64,000 nucleotides of DNA from Enterobacter cancerogenus (GCA_000773965.1 JRUP01000014.1:428012-492011); one strand, 5' to 3'; counted from the first letter of the stretch, positions 1 to 9,975 are shown. Made by a program: numbers and translations. The notes: a model not told the origin generated them from the sequence alone.

Positions 1-376
1 TGGTGTTAACGTGACGGCGACCCACTTCGAACAGATGCTTACGCAGTTCGTGCGCGTTGGTCAGGTTGCCGTTGTGCGCCAGCGTGATGCCATACGGGGA
101 GTTTACGTAGAAAGGCTGCGCTTCAGAAGCGCTGGAACTGCCCGCGGTTGGATAGCGAACATGGCCAATCCCGATATTACCCTGCAAACGCTGCATGTGG
201 CGTGCTTCGAAGACATCGCTCACCAGGCCATTCGCTTTACGCAGACGGAAGCAGTTAAGCGCATCGATGGTACAAATGCCGGCGGCATCTTGCCCGCGGT
301 GCTGCAGCACCGTTAACGCGTCATAGATCGACTGGTTTACTGGCATAAAACCGGTGATACCAACAATACCGCACAT
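1..376 (-). CDS. purF: Amidophosphoribosyltransferase, N-terminal part (cut by window edge)
   Basis: First enzyme of de novo purine synthesis; it makes 5-phosphoribosylamine from PRPP and glutamine. Only the first 125 residues are in the window. The protein starts [10 protein letters not shown], so Cys2, which becomes the N-terminal nucleophile of the glutaminase domain after Met removal, is present. [11 protein letters not shown] and [11 protein letters not shown], typical of class II glutamine amidotransferases, follow. The ATG at 376 has an AGGAAAT ribosome site upstream. It lies 36 bp downstream of cvpA, the usual cvpA-purF operon, and so probably shares PurR control. Confidence 0.96.
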   Translation of the reverse strand, partial: MCGIVGITGFMPVNQSIYDALTVLQHRGQDAAGICTIDALNCFRLRKANGLVSDVFEARHMQRLQGNIGIGHVRYPTAGSSSASEAQPFYVNSPYGITLAHNGNLTNAHELRKHLFEVGRRHVNT

Positions 377-412
377 GTTGTCATTTCCTCATTGGCCGCA
401 CTCCCGGTGGCG

Positions 413-898
413 TTACCGGGGTATAAAACTGGACGTGCTTTTCAGGTAATCGAAAAACCACCTGATGATGTAACTGAACTGGGGAATGAGTTGCGACTGT
501 TGCCAGTCCGGGCTTTTAGAAAAGCCGGTGAATGTATCGAGGAAGAAGAGCATAGCGGAAACAATCAGCACGCCACGCAACGCCCCGAAACAGACCCCCA
601 ACACCCTGTCGGTTCCCGACAAGCCGGTTTTTTCTACCAGCGAGCCGATCACATAGTTCACGATGGCACCCACAATCAGGGTGGCAACGAATAACACCGC
701 TATCGCGATGCCGTTGCGAACCAGTTCGTCGTCAAAACCTGTAAACCAGACTGCAAGGTAGGTGTAGTAATGACTGGCGACAAAAAACGCACATCCCCAG
801 GTAACGAGAGATAAGGCTTCCCGGACAAACCCACGAATCAGGCTGACCAGAGCCGAAAAACCAACTACCGCAATAATGACGTAATCAATCCAGATCAT
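413..898 (-). CDS. cvpA: CvpA membrane protein (colicin V production)
   Basis: Inner-membrane protein of 161 residues with four hydrophobic segments, known for roles in colicin V export and envelope tolerance; its biochemical role is unsettled. The ATG at 898 gives MIWIDYVII, matching the E. coli start and length (162), whereas the open frame runs 50 codons further upstream through the promoter and PurR box. SLIRGFVREALSL and LSGTDRVLGVCFG are conserved. It precedes purF in one operon and is probably purine-repressed. Confidence 0.95.
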   Translation of the reverse strand: MIWIDYVIIAVVGFSALVSLIRGFVREALSLVTWGCAFFVASHYYTYLAVWFTGFDDELVRNGIAIAVLFVATLIVGAIVNYVIGSLVEKTGLSGTDRVLGVCFGALRGVLIVSAMLFFLDTFTGFSKSPDWQQSQLIPQFSYIIRWFFDYLKSTSSFIPR

Positions 899-960
899 GA
901 ACGCTTCCAACCCAGTGCTAAGCACCCCTGCATCCAGTTCGGGGCGCATTCTAACAGAAA

Positions 961-976
961 AAGAAAACGTTTGCGT
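961..976 (-). promoter_or_regulatory. PurR operator before cvpA-purF
   Basis: The minus strand reads ACGCAAACGTTTTCTT, a perfect match to the 16-bp PurR box (ACGCAAACGTTTTCNT). It lies 63 bp upstream of the cvpA start, as in E. coli where PurR with hypoxanthine or guanine represses cvpA-purF. The remaining gap to dedD (about 977-1148) holds no gene that I can see. Confidence 0.9.
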
Positions 977-1148
977 AGGGTTTTCCGGTTCTGTATCCAT
1001 AAAAAGGGCGATGAAAAAAACTTTCCTCGCCCTGAGTAAAATCAGCAATTTAACTCACTGATATATAACAGCTTTACCACAACATTTTCGCTTAACCGCT
1101 TGTGCTATACCGCGCCTTTTACTGCTATCGGCGCAGCTTATCACGGCA

Positions 1149-1910
1149 TTATCGCGTGCCGTACGGTTTTACCACGCCACCCAGCCCGGAGATGCTCTGC
1201 AACTCACTCAACGAACTCTGCAGCTTCGCTTTAGAGGCATCCGGACCGACGTAAATGCGCGTGATTTGTCCCTGCACCGGCGTGGATGGCACGGTAAAGG
1301 CACGATATCCCGACAGACGCAGTTGCGCCACGATCTCACTGACCTTCGCCGCGTTCTTCAGCGCACCCAGTTGAACCACGAACGCCTGCCCCGCAGGAGC
1401 CGCTTCCGGTTCACTCTGTTTCGGTGTTTCGACCGCTTTTGGCTGCTCAACCGGTTTCGGTTGTTCCACCACTTTTGGTTTCGGTTGCTCGACCGGTTTT
1501 GGCTTCGGCTGTTCAACCGGCTTAGGTTTGGGCTGCTCAACCACTTTTGGCTTCGGCTGCTCAACCGGCTTCGCCTGCTGATGCACCGGCGGCGGCGTTA
1601 CCAGTGTAGGTTCGCTGTTCTGTACCGGCTGCGCGTTGCCATTGCTGGCCGAGCCGCTGGCTTTCGCGTGATCCGGGGTTTGTGCCGTACTCGCCCCTTG
1701 CGGCGGTTCAGCCGGGAGCGGTTGAGTGACCGGCGGCACCATTTCGCTATCCTGCTGGTCGTCCGGCTTTGGCACCAGCGGAATCGCCGCGAACTCTTCT
1801 TTGTAATGCTTTTTCTTGCCGTCGAGCAGCCCCGGCAGCACGATGACACCAATCGCCACCAAAATGACGGTACCGACTAAGCGATTTTGAAACTTACTTG
1901 CCACTGCCAT
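1149..1910 (-). CDS. dedD: DedD, SPOR-domain cell division protein
   Basis: Bitopic inner-membrane protein that binds denuded septal peptidoglycan through a C-terminal SPOR domain and supports constriction. The ATG at 1910 gives MAVASKFQNR, like E. coli. One transmembrane helix lies near residues 11-31, a Pro/Gln-rich linker follows, and the SPOR domain occupies about 174-253 (AFVVQLGALKNAAKVSEIV). It is 253 residues against about 220 in E. coli. The difference is a VEQPKPK-type repeat at residues 114-164. The start overlaps the folC end by 17 bp, which suggests translational coupling. Confidence 0.94.
   Translation of the reverse strand: MAVASKFQNRLVGTVILVAIGVIVLPGLLDGKKKHYKEEFAAIPLVPKPDDQQDSEMVPPVTQPLPAEPPQGASTAQTPDHAKASGSASNGNAQPVQNSEPTLVTPPPVHQQAKPVEQPKPKVVEQPKPKPVEQPKPKPVEQPKPKVVEQPKPVEQPKAVETPKQSEPEAAPAGQAFVVQLGALKNAAKVSEIVAQLRLSGYRAFTVPSTPVQGQITRIYVGPDASKAKLQSSLSELQSISGLGGVVKPYGTR
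1419..1571 (-). repeat. In-frame VEQPKPK repeat in DedD linker
   Basis: About seven imperfect copies of a 21-24 bp unit encode VEQPKPK/KPVEQPKPK within the periplasmic linker of DedD. The frame is kept throughout. Such low-complexity linkers vary in copy number between strains and set the reach of the SPOR domain across the periplasm (inference). Confidence 0.85.
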
Positions 1911-3162
1911 TCTCCGCTGACATCGATTCCATAACCTGTGCAACGGTGTGGAAAGAACCACACACCAGAATCACATCCTCAGGCGCGGCTTGCTGACGCG
2001 CGGCCTGCCATGCTGCATCGACGTTATCATACGCATTGCCACCTTCAAGGTGGGCGATCAGCTCATCGGCGGTGGCGCCACGCGGACCGTCAAGCGGTGC
2101 ACAGAACCAGCGATCCACCTGCGGTGCCAGCGCGGCCAGCGTCCCCGCGATGTCCTTGTCATGCAACATGCCGACCACTGCATGCACTTTACCGCTTTTC
2201 GGCAACTCCGCCAGACGTGAAGCCAGATAATGAGCCGCATGCGGATTATGTGCCACATCGAGAATCACGCGTGGTGCTTCACTCACCGTCTGGAAACGTC
2301 CGGGCAGAATCGCCAGAGGCAGGTGTTCGCGGATCACCGCTTCGCTGACCTTGAGTCCTGATGCGCGCAGCGCAGTGAGGGCGGTCGCCGCATTGGGCAA
2401 CGGCACCTGCGGCAACGGCAGGTCGCGCAGTTCACCCTGTGCATCCTGCAACGTCCAGCTGTTTTCCTGCTTCTGCCACTGCCAGTCACGGTTGATTTGC
2501 AGCAGCTGCGCGCCCTTCTCTGCCGCCACTTCGGCGATGGTGTGCGGCATATCGGCTTCACCGACCACTGCAGGTTTGCCACCACGGAACACGCCGGCTT
2601 TTTCGCGACCAATGCTTTCGCGATCCGGCCCCAGCCAATCGGTGTGATCGAGCGCGATGCTGGTGATCACCGCCACATCCGCATCCACGATGTTGGTGGC
2701 ATCAAGACGTCCGCCCAGGCCGACTTCGAGGATCACCACATCAAGATTGGCCTCACGGAACAGATTCAGTGCCGAGATAGTGCCGAATTCAAAATAGGTC
2801 AGAGAGATATCACCGCGCCCGGCTTCAATGCTGGCGAAACTGGCGCTGTGCAGCGCTTCGTCCAGTTCTGCGCCCTGAATCCGTACGCGCTCGGTGTAGC
2901 GCACCAGATGCGGCGAGCTATACACGCCCACGCGATAGCCTGCGGCCATCAACAGCGTTTCCAGCGTGCGGCAGGTGGTGCCTTTGCCATTGGTACCGGC
3001 AACGGTGAAGATAAACGGAGCGGGTTTTAGCAGATCAAGGCGTGCGGCGACGCGTTGAATACGATCCAGGCCCAATTCGATGGCCTGAGAATGCAGGTGT
3101 TCAAGATAATGAAGCCACGTGGCCAAAGGCGACGTGGCTTGAGGAAGCTGCAGAGTGTCCAT
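1894..3162 (-). CDS. folC: Bifunctional dihydrofolate / folylpolyglutamate synthase
   Basis: Cytoplasmic ligase that adds glutamate to dihydropteroate and then extends the polyglutamate tail of folates. The 422-residue length equals the family norm. The ATP loop GTNGKGTT is at residues 56-63, and SSPHLVRYTERVRI, LGGRLDATNIVDADV and the Mur-ligase C-terminal DVAHNPHAA are present. It sits between accD and dedD as in E. coli and overlaps the dedD start by 17 bp. Confidence 0.97.
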   Translation of the reverse strand: MDTLQLPQATSPLATWLHYLEHLHSQAIELGLDRIQRVAARLDLLKPAPFIFTVAGTNGKGTTCRTLETLLMAAGYRVGVYSSPHLVRYTERVRIQGAELDEALHSASFASIEAGRGDISLTYFEFGTISALNLFREANLDVVILEVGLGGRLDATNIVDADVAVITSIALDHTDWLGPDRESIGREKAGVFRGGKPAVVGEADMPHTIAEVAAEKGAQLLQINRDWQWQKQENSWTLQDAQGELRDLPLPQVPLPNAATALTALRASGLKVSEAVIREHLPLAILPGRFQTVSEAPRVILDVAHNPHAAHYLASRLAELPKSGKVHAVVGMLHDKDIAGTLAALAPQVDRWFCAPLDGPRGATADELIAHLEGGNAYDNVDAAWQAARQQAAPEDVILVCGSFHTVAQVMESMSAENGSGK

Positions 3163-3189
3163 GTGTCCCGTTTACTCATCTTACACATC

Positions 3190-3296
3190 GTCATTCAAGC
3201 CGCAGCGGCGTGGGCTGCACTCAATCACCCCCGATCCCTTACTGGGTAAGCTGCCGGGGCTTCATTCGTTTGCCGCCTTGCTGCAACTCGAATGAC
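3190..3296. repeat. ERIC-type intergenic palindrome
   Basis: A segment between folC and accD matches the ERIC pattern. Imperfect terminal inverted repeats (gtcattcaagccgcag / ctgcaactcgaatgac) flank a core containing tcacccccgatcccttac and gtaagctgccggggcttca. These correspond to the regions recognised by the classic ERIC2 and ERIC1R primers. It would be transcribed within the accD-folC readthrough RNA and could fold into one long hairpin. Edges are approximate. Confidence 0.8.
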
Positions 3297-3351
3297 TGGG
3301 TGTTTACGGTTCATTGGTGAAAAGCGTTTAACCACCGCTTTTCGTTGCCTG

Positions 3352-4260
3352 TCAGGCCTCGTTGCTCTCTGGCACAGCCGTAGAAGGCTGATCACCATCC
3401 TGCAGCGGCGCTGGCAGGTTCATCATTTTCGCCAGCAGGCTGGCCAGCTTAAAGCGCATTTCCGGACGACGGATGATCATGTCGATCGCGCCTTTTTCGA
3501 TCAGGAACTCACTGCGCTGGAAGCCCGGTGGCAGTTTCTCACGCACAGTCTGTTCGATAACGCGTGGACCGGCAAAGCCAATCAGCGCTTTCGGTTCAGC
3601 AACGTTCAAATCGCCCAGCATCGCGAAGCTGGCAGAAACACCGCCCATGGTTGGGTCAGTCAGCACGGAGATGTACGGCAAGCCGCGTTCCTGCATTTTC
3701 GCCAACGCTGCGCTGGTTTTTGCCATCTGCATCAGCGACTGTAACGCTTCCTGCATACGGGCACCGCCACTGGCAGAGAAGCAGATCAGTGGGCAATTAT
3801 CTTCCAGTGCCTGCTCAACGCCACGCACAAAGCGCGCGCCAACCACAGAGCCCATTGAGCCGCCCATAAAGGAGAACTCAAAAGCCACTGCCACCACTGG
3901 CATACCGTGCAGGGTGCCTTTCATGGCGATCAGAGCATCTTTCTCACCGGTGTCTTTCTGCGCGGCAACCAGACGATCTTTGTACTTCTTAGAATCGCGG
4001 AACTTGAGCAGATCCTTCGGTTCCAGCTCGCTGCCTAATTCAACCAGAGAACCTTCATCCAGCATGGTGTGCAAACGCTCACGGGCGTGCATGCGCATGT
4101 GGTGGTCGCACTTCGGGCAGACCTCAAGGTTACGCTCCAGTTCGGCGCGGTACAGCACCTGACCACAGCTATCGCATTTGGTCCAGACCCCTTCCGGGAT
4201 ACTGGCTTTGCGCGTTGGCGTGGTGGTGCTTTTATTCAGTATGCGTTCAATCCAGCTCAT
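3352..4260 (-). CDS. accD: Acetyl-CoA carboxylase carboxyltransferase subunit beta
   Basis: Beta subunit of the carboxyltransferase that, with AccA, transfers CO2 from carboxybiotin to acetyl-CoA to give malonyl-CoA. The 302 residues start with a four-cysteine zinc finger (C29, C32, C48, C51). The crotonase-like fold follows, with [18 protein letters not shown] and the GGARMQE oxyanion region. It lies upstream of folC as in E. coli, separated here by an ERIC element. The start is the ATG at 4260. Confidence 0.97.
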   Translation of the reverse strand: MSWIERILNKSTTTPTRKASIPEGVWTKCDSCGQVLYRAELERNLEVCPKCDHHMRMHARERLHTMLDEGSLVELGSELEPKDLLKFRDSKKYKDRLVAAQKDTGEKDALIAMKGTLHGMPVVAVAFEFSFMGGSMGSVVGARFVRGVEQALEDNCPLICFSASGGARMQEALQSLMQMAKTSAALAKMQERGLPYISVLTDPTMGGVSASFAMLGDLNVAEPKALIGFAGPRVIEQTVREKLPPGFQRSEFLIEKGAIDMIIRRPEMRFKLASLLAKMMNLPAPLQDGDQPSTAVPESNEA

Positions 4261-4392
4261 TGATGACCTTTCTGTTTAATGCTGACCTGGTCCAGTCTTC
4301 TTGTGACTGCTGAAATCACCTTCAGCAGGCCGTAAATGTCGCTCATTAAACCACAACCCGTTCACGCTGTGGATAAAAATCTGGTGACAGCC

Positions 4393-5055
4393 TTACTGTG
4401 GCTTCTGCTGACGTGCCTGACGGCGATGGCGCCACACTTCAATCACGCCTGGCAAAATTGAGACCACAATGATGCCAACAATCAGCAGTTTTAGGTTCTC
4501 CTGTACCACCGGCAAATCACCAAACAGGTAACCGGCATAGGAGAACAACAGCACCCACAGCAGTGCGCCCGTCACGTTGAAGAGCGCAAAGTGGCGATAA
4601 GACATGTGTCCCATCCCCGCCACAAAGGGGGCAAAGGTTCGCACGATTGGTACAAAGCGCGCAAGTATAATGGTTTTGCCCCCGTGGCGATCGTAGAAGG
4701 CGTGGGTCTTATCCAGATAGCTGCGACGGAAAATTTTCGAGTTCGGATTGCTGAACAGCTTCTCACCGAACAACCGACCAATAGTGTAGTTCACCGCATC
4801 GCCGAGGATGGCTGCAATCACCAGCAGCGTGACCATTAAATGCACGTTGAGGTCGTTACCCGGCAGTGCCGCCAGCGCGCCAGCAACAAACAGTAACGAA
4901 TCCCCTGGCAGGAAAGGTGTGACCACCAGGCCGGTTTCGCAGAACAGGATCAGGAACAGAATGGCGTAAATCCAGACGCCGTACTGCGCCACCAGTTCGG
5001 CTAAATGCACATCAATATGGAGAATAAAGTCGATCAAAAAGTGGATGAATTCCAT
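4393..5055 (-). CDS. dedA: DedA-family inner membrane protein
   Basis: Polytopic membrane protein of the DedA/SNARE-associated family, linked to proton-motive-force maintenance and lipid carrier flipping. The hallmark [20 protein letters not shown] and the [13 protein letters not shown]-type arginine motif are visible. I chose the ATG at 5055 ([10 protein letters not shown], 220 residues) because it matches the E. coli start (219 residues); an ATG seven codons upstream (5076) also has a plausible ribosome site. It lies between truA and accD as usual. Confidence 0.93.
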   Translation of the reverse strand: MEFIHFLIDFILHIDVHLAELVAQYGVWIYAILFLILFCETGLVVTPFLPGDSLLFVAGALAALPGNDLNVHLMVTLLVIAAILGDAVNYTIGRLFGEKLFSNPNSKIFRRSYLDKTHAFYDRHGGKTIILARFVPIVRTFAPFVAGMGHMSYRHFALFNVTGALLWVLLFSYAGYLFGDLPVVQENLKLLIVGIIVVSILPGVIEVWRHRRQARQQKPQ

Positions 5056-5091
5056 AATGTTCCGGCTCCCAAACATCCTTACTCATTTAAA

Positions 5092-5898
5092 TTAATCTGC
5101 GAGGAACAACGGTCCCAACGCAGGCTGAGGTAACGCAAAGTGAGATGGGTAATCCACCGCCACCAAATACAACCCCTCGGCTTTAGCGGTCGCTGCCGCC
5201 AGAGTACGATCTTTTGCCGCCAGCAACTCAGCCATCCAGCTTTCCGGCTGGTTGCCACAGCCAATTTCCATCAGGCTGCCGACAATATTGCGCACCATGT
5301 GGTGCACGAACGCGTTGGCTTTGATATCGACAATCACATAAGGTCCGTAACGTGTGACGTTAAGGTGCATCACGTTGCGCCACGGCGTGCGCGACTGGCA
5401 CTGCACCGCACGGAACGAGGTAAAGTCGTTCTCGCCAATTAAACTCTGACCGGCACGCTGCATTTTCTCGACATCCAGCGGATGATAAAAATGGGTGATG
5501 CCGTTGCCAAGAATCGCCGGTCGCAGCCGCTGATTGAAAATCACATAGCGGTAACGACGCGCGGTGGCGCTAAAGCGGGCATGAAATTCTTCCGGCACCG
5601 CTTTCACCCAACGTACGGCGATGTCGTCAGGTAAATTGGCGTTCACACCCAGCGTCCAGGCGCTGTCGGCGCGCTGCGAGGTGGTTTCGAAATGCACCAC
5701 TTGCCCGGTACCGTGCACACCGGCATCCGTGCGACCCGCGCAGAACACCACCACCGGATGATTCGCCACTTTCGACAGCGCTTTCTCCAGCTTTTCCTGC
5801 ACACTGCGCACTTCGTTTTGCCGCTGCCAGCCGTAATAACGACTGCCGTCGTACTCAATGCCTAACGCCAGCTTAAATGTCGTTTCTTCAGACAACAT
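5092..5898 (-). CDS. truA: tRNA pseudouridine(38-40) synthase
   Basis: Converts uridines 38-40 of the tRNA anticodon stem-loop to pseudouridine. It has 268 residues. The catalytic aspartate is D58 in [14 protein letters not shown], and [15 protein letters not shown] and [15 protein letters not shown] are conserved. Its ATG overlaps the TAA of usg by one base (TAATG), so the two are translationally coupled. Confidence 0.97.
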   Translation of the reverse strand: MLSEETTFKLALGIEYDGSRYYGWQRQNEVRSVQEKLEKALSKVANHPVVVFCAGRTDAGVHGTGQVVHFETTSQRADSAWTLGVNANLPDDIAVRWVKAVPEEFHARFSATARRYRYVIFNQRLRPAILGNGITHFYHPLDVEKMQRAGQSLIGENDFTSFRAVQCQSRTPWRNVMHLNVTRYGPYVIVDIKANAFVHHMVRNIVGSLMEIGCGNQPESWMAELLAAKDRTLAAATAKAEGLYLVAVDYPSHFALPQPALGPLFLAD

Positions 5899-6908
5899 TA
5901 ATAGAAGTACTCCTGCACCAATTTCTCAGCGGTTTTTACCGCCATCAGTGCGCCGCCGAAGCGAACGTTGTCAGCCACGGACCAGAACTGCAGCAGCTCA
6001 GGGAGACCGTAATCGTTGCGCACGTTGCCAATGCTCAGCGCATCGTTACCTGATGCATCGCTGACGGGCGTCGGGTATTCACCGTCTGCGCTGAGGTTAA
6101 TGTCCCCGGCACGATCCAGTTCATCACGCGCTTCTTCGGCTGACAGCGGACGTAAATTTTCCACATGCACAATCTGCGTATTGCCGTAAAACACCGGCGC
6201 CTGCACGCTGCTGACCGCAATCGGCAAACCTTCGTCCTGCAGCACTTTGCGCACCTGATCCACCAGACGGCGTTCACTCTCTACGCTGCCATTGTTATCC
6301 GCTAACTGTGGCAGCAGGTTAAACGCCAGCTGACGACCAAAATAGTGCTCATCTGCCGGTACACCATTCAGTAAACGCGCACTTTCGCCCGCCAGGCCAT
6401 CCACTGCCGCTTTACCGTGGCTGGATACCGAAATCAGATTGGTCACCTGCAAACGGCTTAAACCGGCGATATCGACCAGCGGTTTGATGGCGCTTAACAG
6501 CTGGCTTACCAGCGCATCGGCCACCGTCACGATGTTGCGATTGCGATAATCGGCCAGCACCTGTGGGTTTACATCCGGCACCACCAATGGCACATCCGGC
6601 TCCAGTGCGAACAGATCGCTGCTGTCGATCACCAGGCAACCCTGGCTCGCGGCTTCATCCGCGTAACGCGCGGAGGCTTCACGACCGGCGGTGAAAAACG
6701 CCAGCTGCGCCTGTGTCCAATCAAATTCAGCCGCATCCTGCACGCGCAGGGTGCGACCATCAAAACGCACGCTTTCACCGGCGCTGTTTTCGCTCGCCAG
6801 CAGATACAATTCACCAACCGGGAACTGGCGTTCAGCCAGCAGTTCCAGTACAGCGTTCCCTACTGCGCCTGTTGCGCCCAAAAGCGCGATATTCCAGCCG
6901 TCAGACAT
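5898..6908 (-). CDS. usg: Usg, aspartate-semialdehyde dehydrogenase-like protein without catalytic residues
   Basis: Homologue of aspartate-semialdehyde dehydrogenase (336 residues) with an N-terminal Rossmann motif ([12 protein letters not shown]). The active-site Cys region reads [10 protein letters not shown] with Ala where Cys is expected. The C-terminal catalytic His region reads PVFYGNTQ with Asn in place of His. Both losses argue against dehydrogenase activity, as in E. coli Usg, whose role is unknown. It lies in the pdxB-usg-truA-dedA operon. Confidence 0.93.
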   Translation of the reverse strand: MSDGWNIALLGATGAVGNAVLELLAERQFPVGELYLLASENSAGESVRFDGRTLRVQDAAEFDWTQAQLAFFTAGREASARYADEAASQGCLVIDSSDLFALEPDVPLVVPDVNPQVLADYRNRNIVTVADALVSQLLSAIKPLVDIAGLSRLQVTNLISVSSHGKAAVDGLAGESARLLNGVPADEHYFGRQLAFNLLPQLADNNGSVESERRLVDQVRKVLQDEGLPIAVSSVQAPVFYGNTQIVHVENLRPLSAEEARDELDRAGDINLSADGEYPTPVSDASGNDALSIGNVRNDYGLPELLQFWSVADNVRFGGALMAVKTAEKLVQEYFY

Positions 6909-7010
6909 GTTGGTTTACTCCAGACAATGACATAAAAACAGAAGGCGGTGATGACACCGCCTGACATTTAAGACTTTTCCCGCGCGAAAACGCAGGGGAT
7001 TGATTTAACT

Positions 7011-8135
7011 TTACAAACTGGCGCGGAAACCGAGCTTTTCCAGCATCGCGGCACTATCGGCATCATCACATTTCACCTGCAGTGACGACCATTCACGACG
7101 CTCTTCATACTGCTTGCGCAGGCGATCAAACTCGCCCGGTTTGGCAGCCACTTTTCGCAGTGGCGCATCGTCGCGGCGCACATCATACACCAGGTGCACC
7201 AGTCGTTTCAGCGTTGGCTGATCGAGCTTGCCGCGCAGCGTAATGGTGCCAAATTCCGGTGCAGGCAGCAGACTCTCCAGCGCGACCTGTTGCGGCTGAC
7301 CGATAAACGCGCACCAGGCTTCGAATACCTGAGTGGTGCCACGCGCCTTGCCTTCCAGCGTATAGCCCGCGATATGCGCGGTAGCGATATCCACTTTATC
7401 CAGCAGATCGAGGTTCAGATCCGGCTCCGGTTCCCACACATCCAGCACCACGCTGAGATCGTCGCGCATTCTCAGCACTTCCAGTAGCGCAGTGTTATCG
7501 ACGACCGGACCACGGCAGGCATTGATCAGGATGGTGTTCGGTTTGAGCGCCATCAGCAGAGCCATGTCGGCCAGATGCCAGCTTTTATAGGGGCCGTCTT
7601 TAAACAGCGGTGTGTGGAAGGTCAGAATATCGGCCTGTGCCACCAGTTCATCCAGCGAGTGAAACGTTTCCTGATCGCCACGATCTGCACGCGGCGGATC
7701 GCACAGCAGGGTTTTCACGCCCCAGGCTTCAAGGCGTTTTTGCAGACGACCGCCGACATTACCGACGCCGACAATACCCACGGTACGATCGCGCAGTTCA
7801 AAACCATCGCGTTCGGCCAGCAGCAGTAAGGAGGAGAACACATACTCCACCACCGCAATTGCGTTACAGCCGGGTGCCGCCGAGAAGGCGATTCCGGCGG
7901 CCGCCAAAGAAGCATCGTCCACATGATCAGTGCCAGCCGTGGCGGTGCCAACGAACTTCACCGGCGTACCGGCCAGCAGCGCCGCATTCACTTTAGTCAC
8001 CGAGCGCACCATCAGTCCGCTGGCATCCTGTAACTCTGCTTCGGGTAACGGACGTCCCGGCACGGCCAATACTTCACCCGTGCGACTGAAGAGTTCACGA
8101 GCGTAAGGCATGTTTTCATCGACGAGAATTTTCAC
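7011..8135 (-). CDS. pdxB: 4-phosphoerythronate dehydrogenase
   Basis: NAD-dependent D-isomer 2-hydroxyacid dehydrogenase of pyridoxal phosphate synthesis, oxidising 4-phosphoerythronate. It has 374 residues, with the nucleotide loop GVGNVG at 123-128. The catalytic set is R208 (NACRGP), E235 (DVWEPEP) and H254 (TAHIAG), and a PdxB-specific C-terminal dimerisation domain follows. The start is GTG (8135) giving [10 protein letters not shown], the family start. It is first in the pdxB-usg-truA-dedA-accD series. Confidence 0.96.
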   Translation of the reverse strand: MKILVDENMPYARELFSRTGEVLAVPGRPLPEAELQDASGLMVRSVTKVNAALLAGTPVKFVGTATAGTDHVDDASLAAAGIAFSAAPGCNAIAVVEYVFSSLLLLAERDGFELRDRTVGIVGVGNVGGRLQKRLEAWGVKTLLCDPPRADRGDQETFHSLDELVAQADILTFHTPLFKDGPYKSWHLADMALLMALKPNTILINACRGPVVDNTALLEVLRMRDDLSVVLDVWEPEPDLNLDLLDKVDIATAHIAGYTLEGKARGTTQVFEAWCAFIGQPQQVALESLLPAPEFGTITLRGKLDQPTLKRLVHLVYDVRRDDAPLRKVAAKPGEFDRLRKQYEERREWSSLQVKCDDADSAAMLEKLGFRASL

Positions 8136-8194
8136 TGCGGCGGTCCTGTCTGCTGAGGCGTTTTGAGGCGCGTATTCTTACATAAAGCTGGGGA

Positions 8195-8974
8195 TTAACC
8201 TAACCGGCTGCGATAGCGATCCGGTGTGGTGCCGGCCTGCTGCTGGAACATCACAATCAGCGCCGACGACGAGCTATAACCCAGTTCGTGTGCAATGCCT
8301 TGCACGCTGCAACCCTGCTCCAGCAGCGCAATGGCACGCAAAAAACGTAAACGCTGCCGCCATTCGCTGAAAGACATCTTCAACTGCTGCTGACAACGTC
8401 GCGCCAGCGTACGCTCGGTGGTGAACACCCGCTTCGCCCATTGTGCCAGCGTGGTGTTATCGCCGGGATTTTCTTCCAGCGCGCGCAGAATCGGCGCGAG
8501 AAATTTGTCGTCCGACAAGGGCAAATAGCTGGTGTGCACCGGTGCCTGACGCAGACGATCAATCAAGACTTCACACAGTCGCCAGTCCGCTTCGGACTCA
8601 GGTTGTTCTAACTCGCGCTGGGCAAAGTCATTCATGATGGCGTGCACAATCGCATCAACGTGCAGTAAACAGGCATTGTCGGGCATCCCCGCACAGAGAT
8701 CGGCCGCGAGATTGAAGGTGCGGAACTGGGCATGGCAATGGTTATAGCTGCTGTGGCGCTGTTCTGGCGGGATCCAGATCGGCATATCAGCGGGCGTTAA
8801 TAACCGTTCTCCCTCCACTTCCATCTCCAGCACGTGGCTGGTGACGAAAATCACCTGACCCCAACTGTGCAGATGCGGGAGATATTCAGTTTTCGCGTTA
8901 GCCTGCTCGTAGCGCATAAAATAGCGCAGCAGCGGCGCATCAATCGGCGGCTGATACTCGATCTGTAAATTCAT
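8195..8974 (-). CDS. AraC-family transcriptional regulator
   Basis: A 259-residue regulator with an N-terminal cupin-like sensor domain (HLHSWGQVIF; WIPPEQRHSSYNH) and a C-terminal AraC/XylS double helix-turn-helix from about residue 160 (GCSVQGIAHELGYSSSSALIVMFQQQAGTTPDRYR). The ligand is unknown. It is divergent from the EamA transporter at 9070, so it most likely controls that exporter and itself. It has no counterpart at this position in E. coli. Confidence 0.85.
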   Translation of the reverse strand: MNLQIEYQPPIDAPLLRYFMRYEQANAKTEYLPHLHSWGQVIFVTSHVLEMEVEGERLLTPADMPIWIPPEQRHSSYNHCHAQFRTFNLAADLCAGMPDNACLLHVDAIVHAIMNDFAQRELEQPESEADWRLCEVLIDRLRQAPVHTSYLPLSDDKFLAPILRALEENPGDNTTLAQWAKRVFTTERTLARRCQQQLKMSFSEWRQRLRFLRAIALLEQGCSVQGIAHELGYSSSSALIVMFQQQAGTTPDRYRSRLG

Positions 8975-8976
8975 TC

Positions 8977-9007
8977 TGTCCGGTCACTAACGAATATTGT
9001 CCGATTT
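8977..9007. promoter_or_regulatory. Candidate AraC-type half-sites in divergent promoter
   Basis: Two direct copies of a TGTCCG-centred motif (ctgtccggtc at 8976-8985, ttgtccgatt at 8997-9006) are 21 bp apart, two helical turns. This is the usual arrangement for AraC-family half-sites. A third related CCGGTCA lies further towards the EamA gene. The pattern is visible; the assignment to the adjacent regulator is inference. Confidence 0.4.
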
Positions 9008-9069
9008 TAACTATCTGAATAAAACCGGTCAAATGTAAACTATTCGCGATTAAACTCAGGAGTCGTACG

Positions 9070-9975
9070 ATGAATTTACTGTTTCCGCTGATCGCGGTGA
9101 TGATCTGGTCGATCAACACCATCGTCAGCAAACTCTCTGCCGGGAGCATCGATCCTGCCGCCATCTCCTTTTATCGCTGGCTGCTGGCACTCATCGTGCT
9201 GGCCCCCTTCTGCCTGCCCGGCGTGTGGCGCCATCGCCATGCCGTGAAGGCCAATCTGTGGCGATTATTGATCCTCGGCCTGCTGGGCATGGTGCTATAT
9301 CAAAGTCTCGCCTACTACGCCGCCCACAGCGTGTCAGCGGTGATGATGGGCATATTGGGTGCCACGATCCCACTGCTGACCATTCTGCTCAGCCTGTTTG
9401 TTTTGCGCCTTGCACCGACGCGCGGCATTTTGATTGGTGGCCTGCTCTCCTTTGCCGGTCTGGTATGGCTGGTGAGTGAAGGAAATCCAGCTCAGTTGCT
9501 GAATCAGCGTCTGGGCAACGGCGAGTTAATGATGCTGGCGGCTTCGACCTCGTATGCACTTTACGGTGTGCTGACCAAACGCTGGGCGATTCCCCTGCCG
9601 ACCTGGCAGAGCCTGTACGTGCAGATTTTCTTTGGTGTGTTGCTGTTACTGCCTGGATTCTTGCGCGCACCGGACGTCACGCTGAATCTGCATAATATTC
9701 CGCTGGTGCTGTTTGCCGGGCTTTTCGCGTCCATTATTGCGCCGTTCTTGTGGATCCTTGGTGTGCAACGTCTCGGTGCCAGTACCACCACCATTTTTAT
9801 GAATTTTGTGCCCGCGTTCACCGCCATCATTGCCGTGCTGTTCCTGCATGAGCAACTGCACGCCTATCACTGGATTGGCGGCGGGATGACGTTAGTGGGT
9901 GTGATTCTGGCGCAACGGTTGAAAACACCGCTGCGCAAGCCACGTGAACGCACCGTTCAGCTCAGCGAAAGCTGA
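9070..9975 (+). CDS. EamA/DMT-superfamily transporter
   Basis: Ten-helix drug/metabolite transporter of 301 residues made of two tandem EamA halves. The first helices are LLFPLIAVMIWSINTIVSKL, and the second half includes ILGVQRLGASTTTIFMNFVPAFTAIIAVLFLHEQL. Substrates in this superfamily range from amino acids to drugs and cannot be inferred here. The ATG at 9070 has a GGAG site. The 3' end overlaps the sensor kinase gene by 14 bp in convergent orientation. Confidence 0.85.
   Translation: MNLLFPLIAVMIWSINTIVSKLSAGSIDPAAISFYRWLLALIVLAPFCLPGVWRHRHAVKANLWRLLILGLLGMVLYQSLAYYAAHSVSAVMMGILGATIPLLTILLSLFVLRLAPTRGILIGGLLSFAGLVWLVSEGNPAQLLNQRLGNGELMMLAASTSYALYGVLTKRWAIPLPTWQSLYVQIFFGVLLLLPGFLRAPDVTLNLHNIPLVLFAGLFASIIAPFLWILGVQRLGASTTTIFMNFVPAFTAIIAVLFLHEQLHAYHWIGGGMTLVGVILAQRLKTPLRKPRERTVQLSES

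Noticed and set aside
1266-1880. 204-codon Arg/Phe-rich plus-strand frame
   Set aside because: Antisense shadow of the repetitive dedD linker.
5898-6908. Functional aspartate-semialdehyde dehydrogenase (asd)
   Set aside because: Catalytic Cys and His are replaced, and the position and sequence match Usg.
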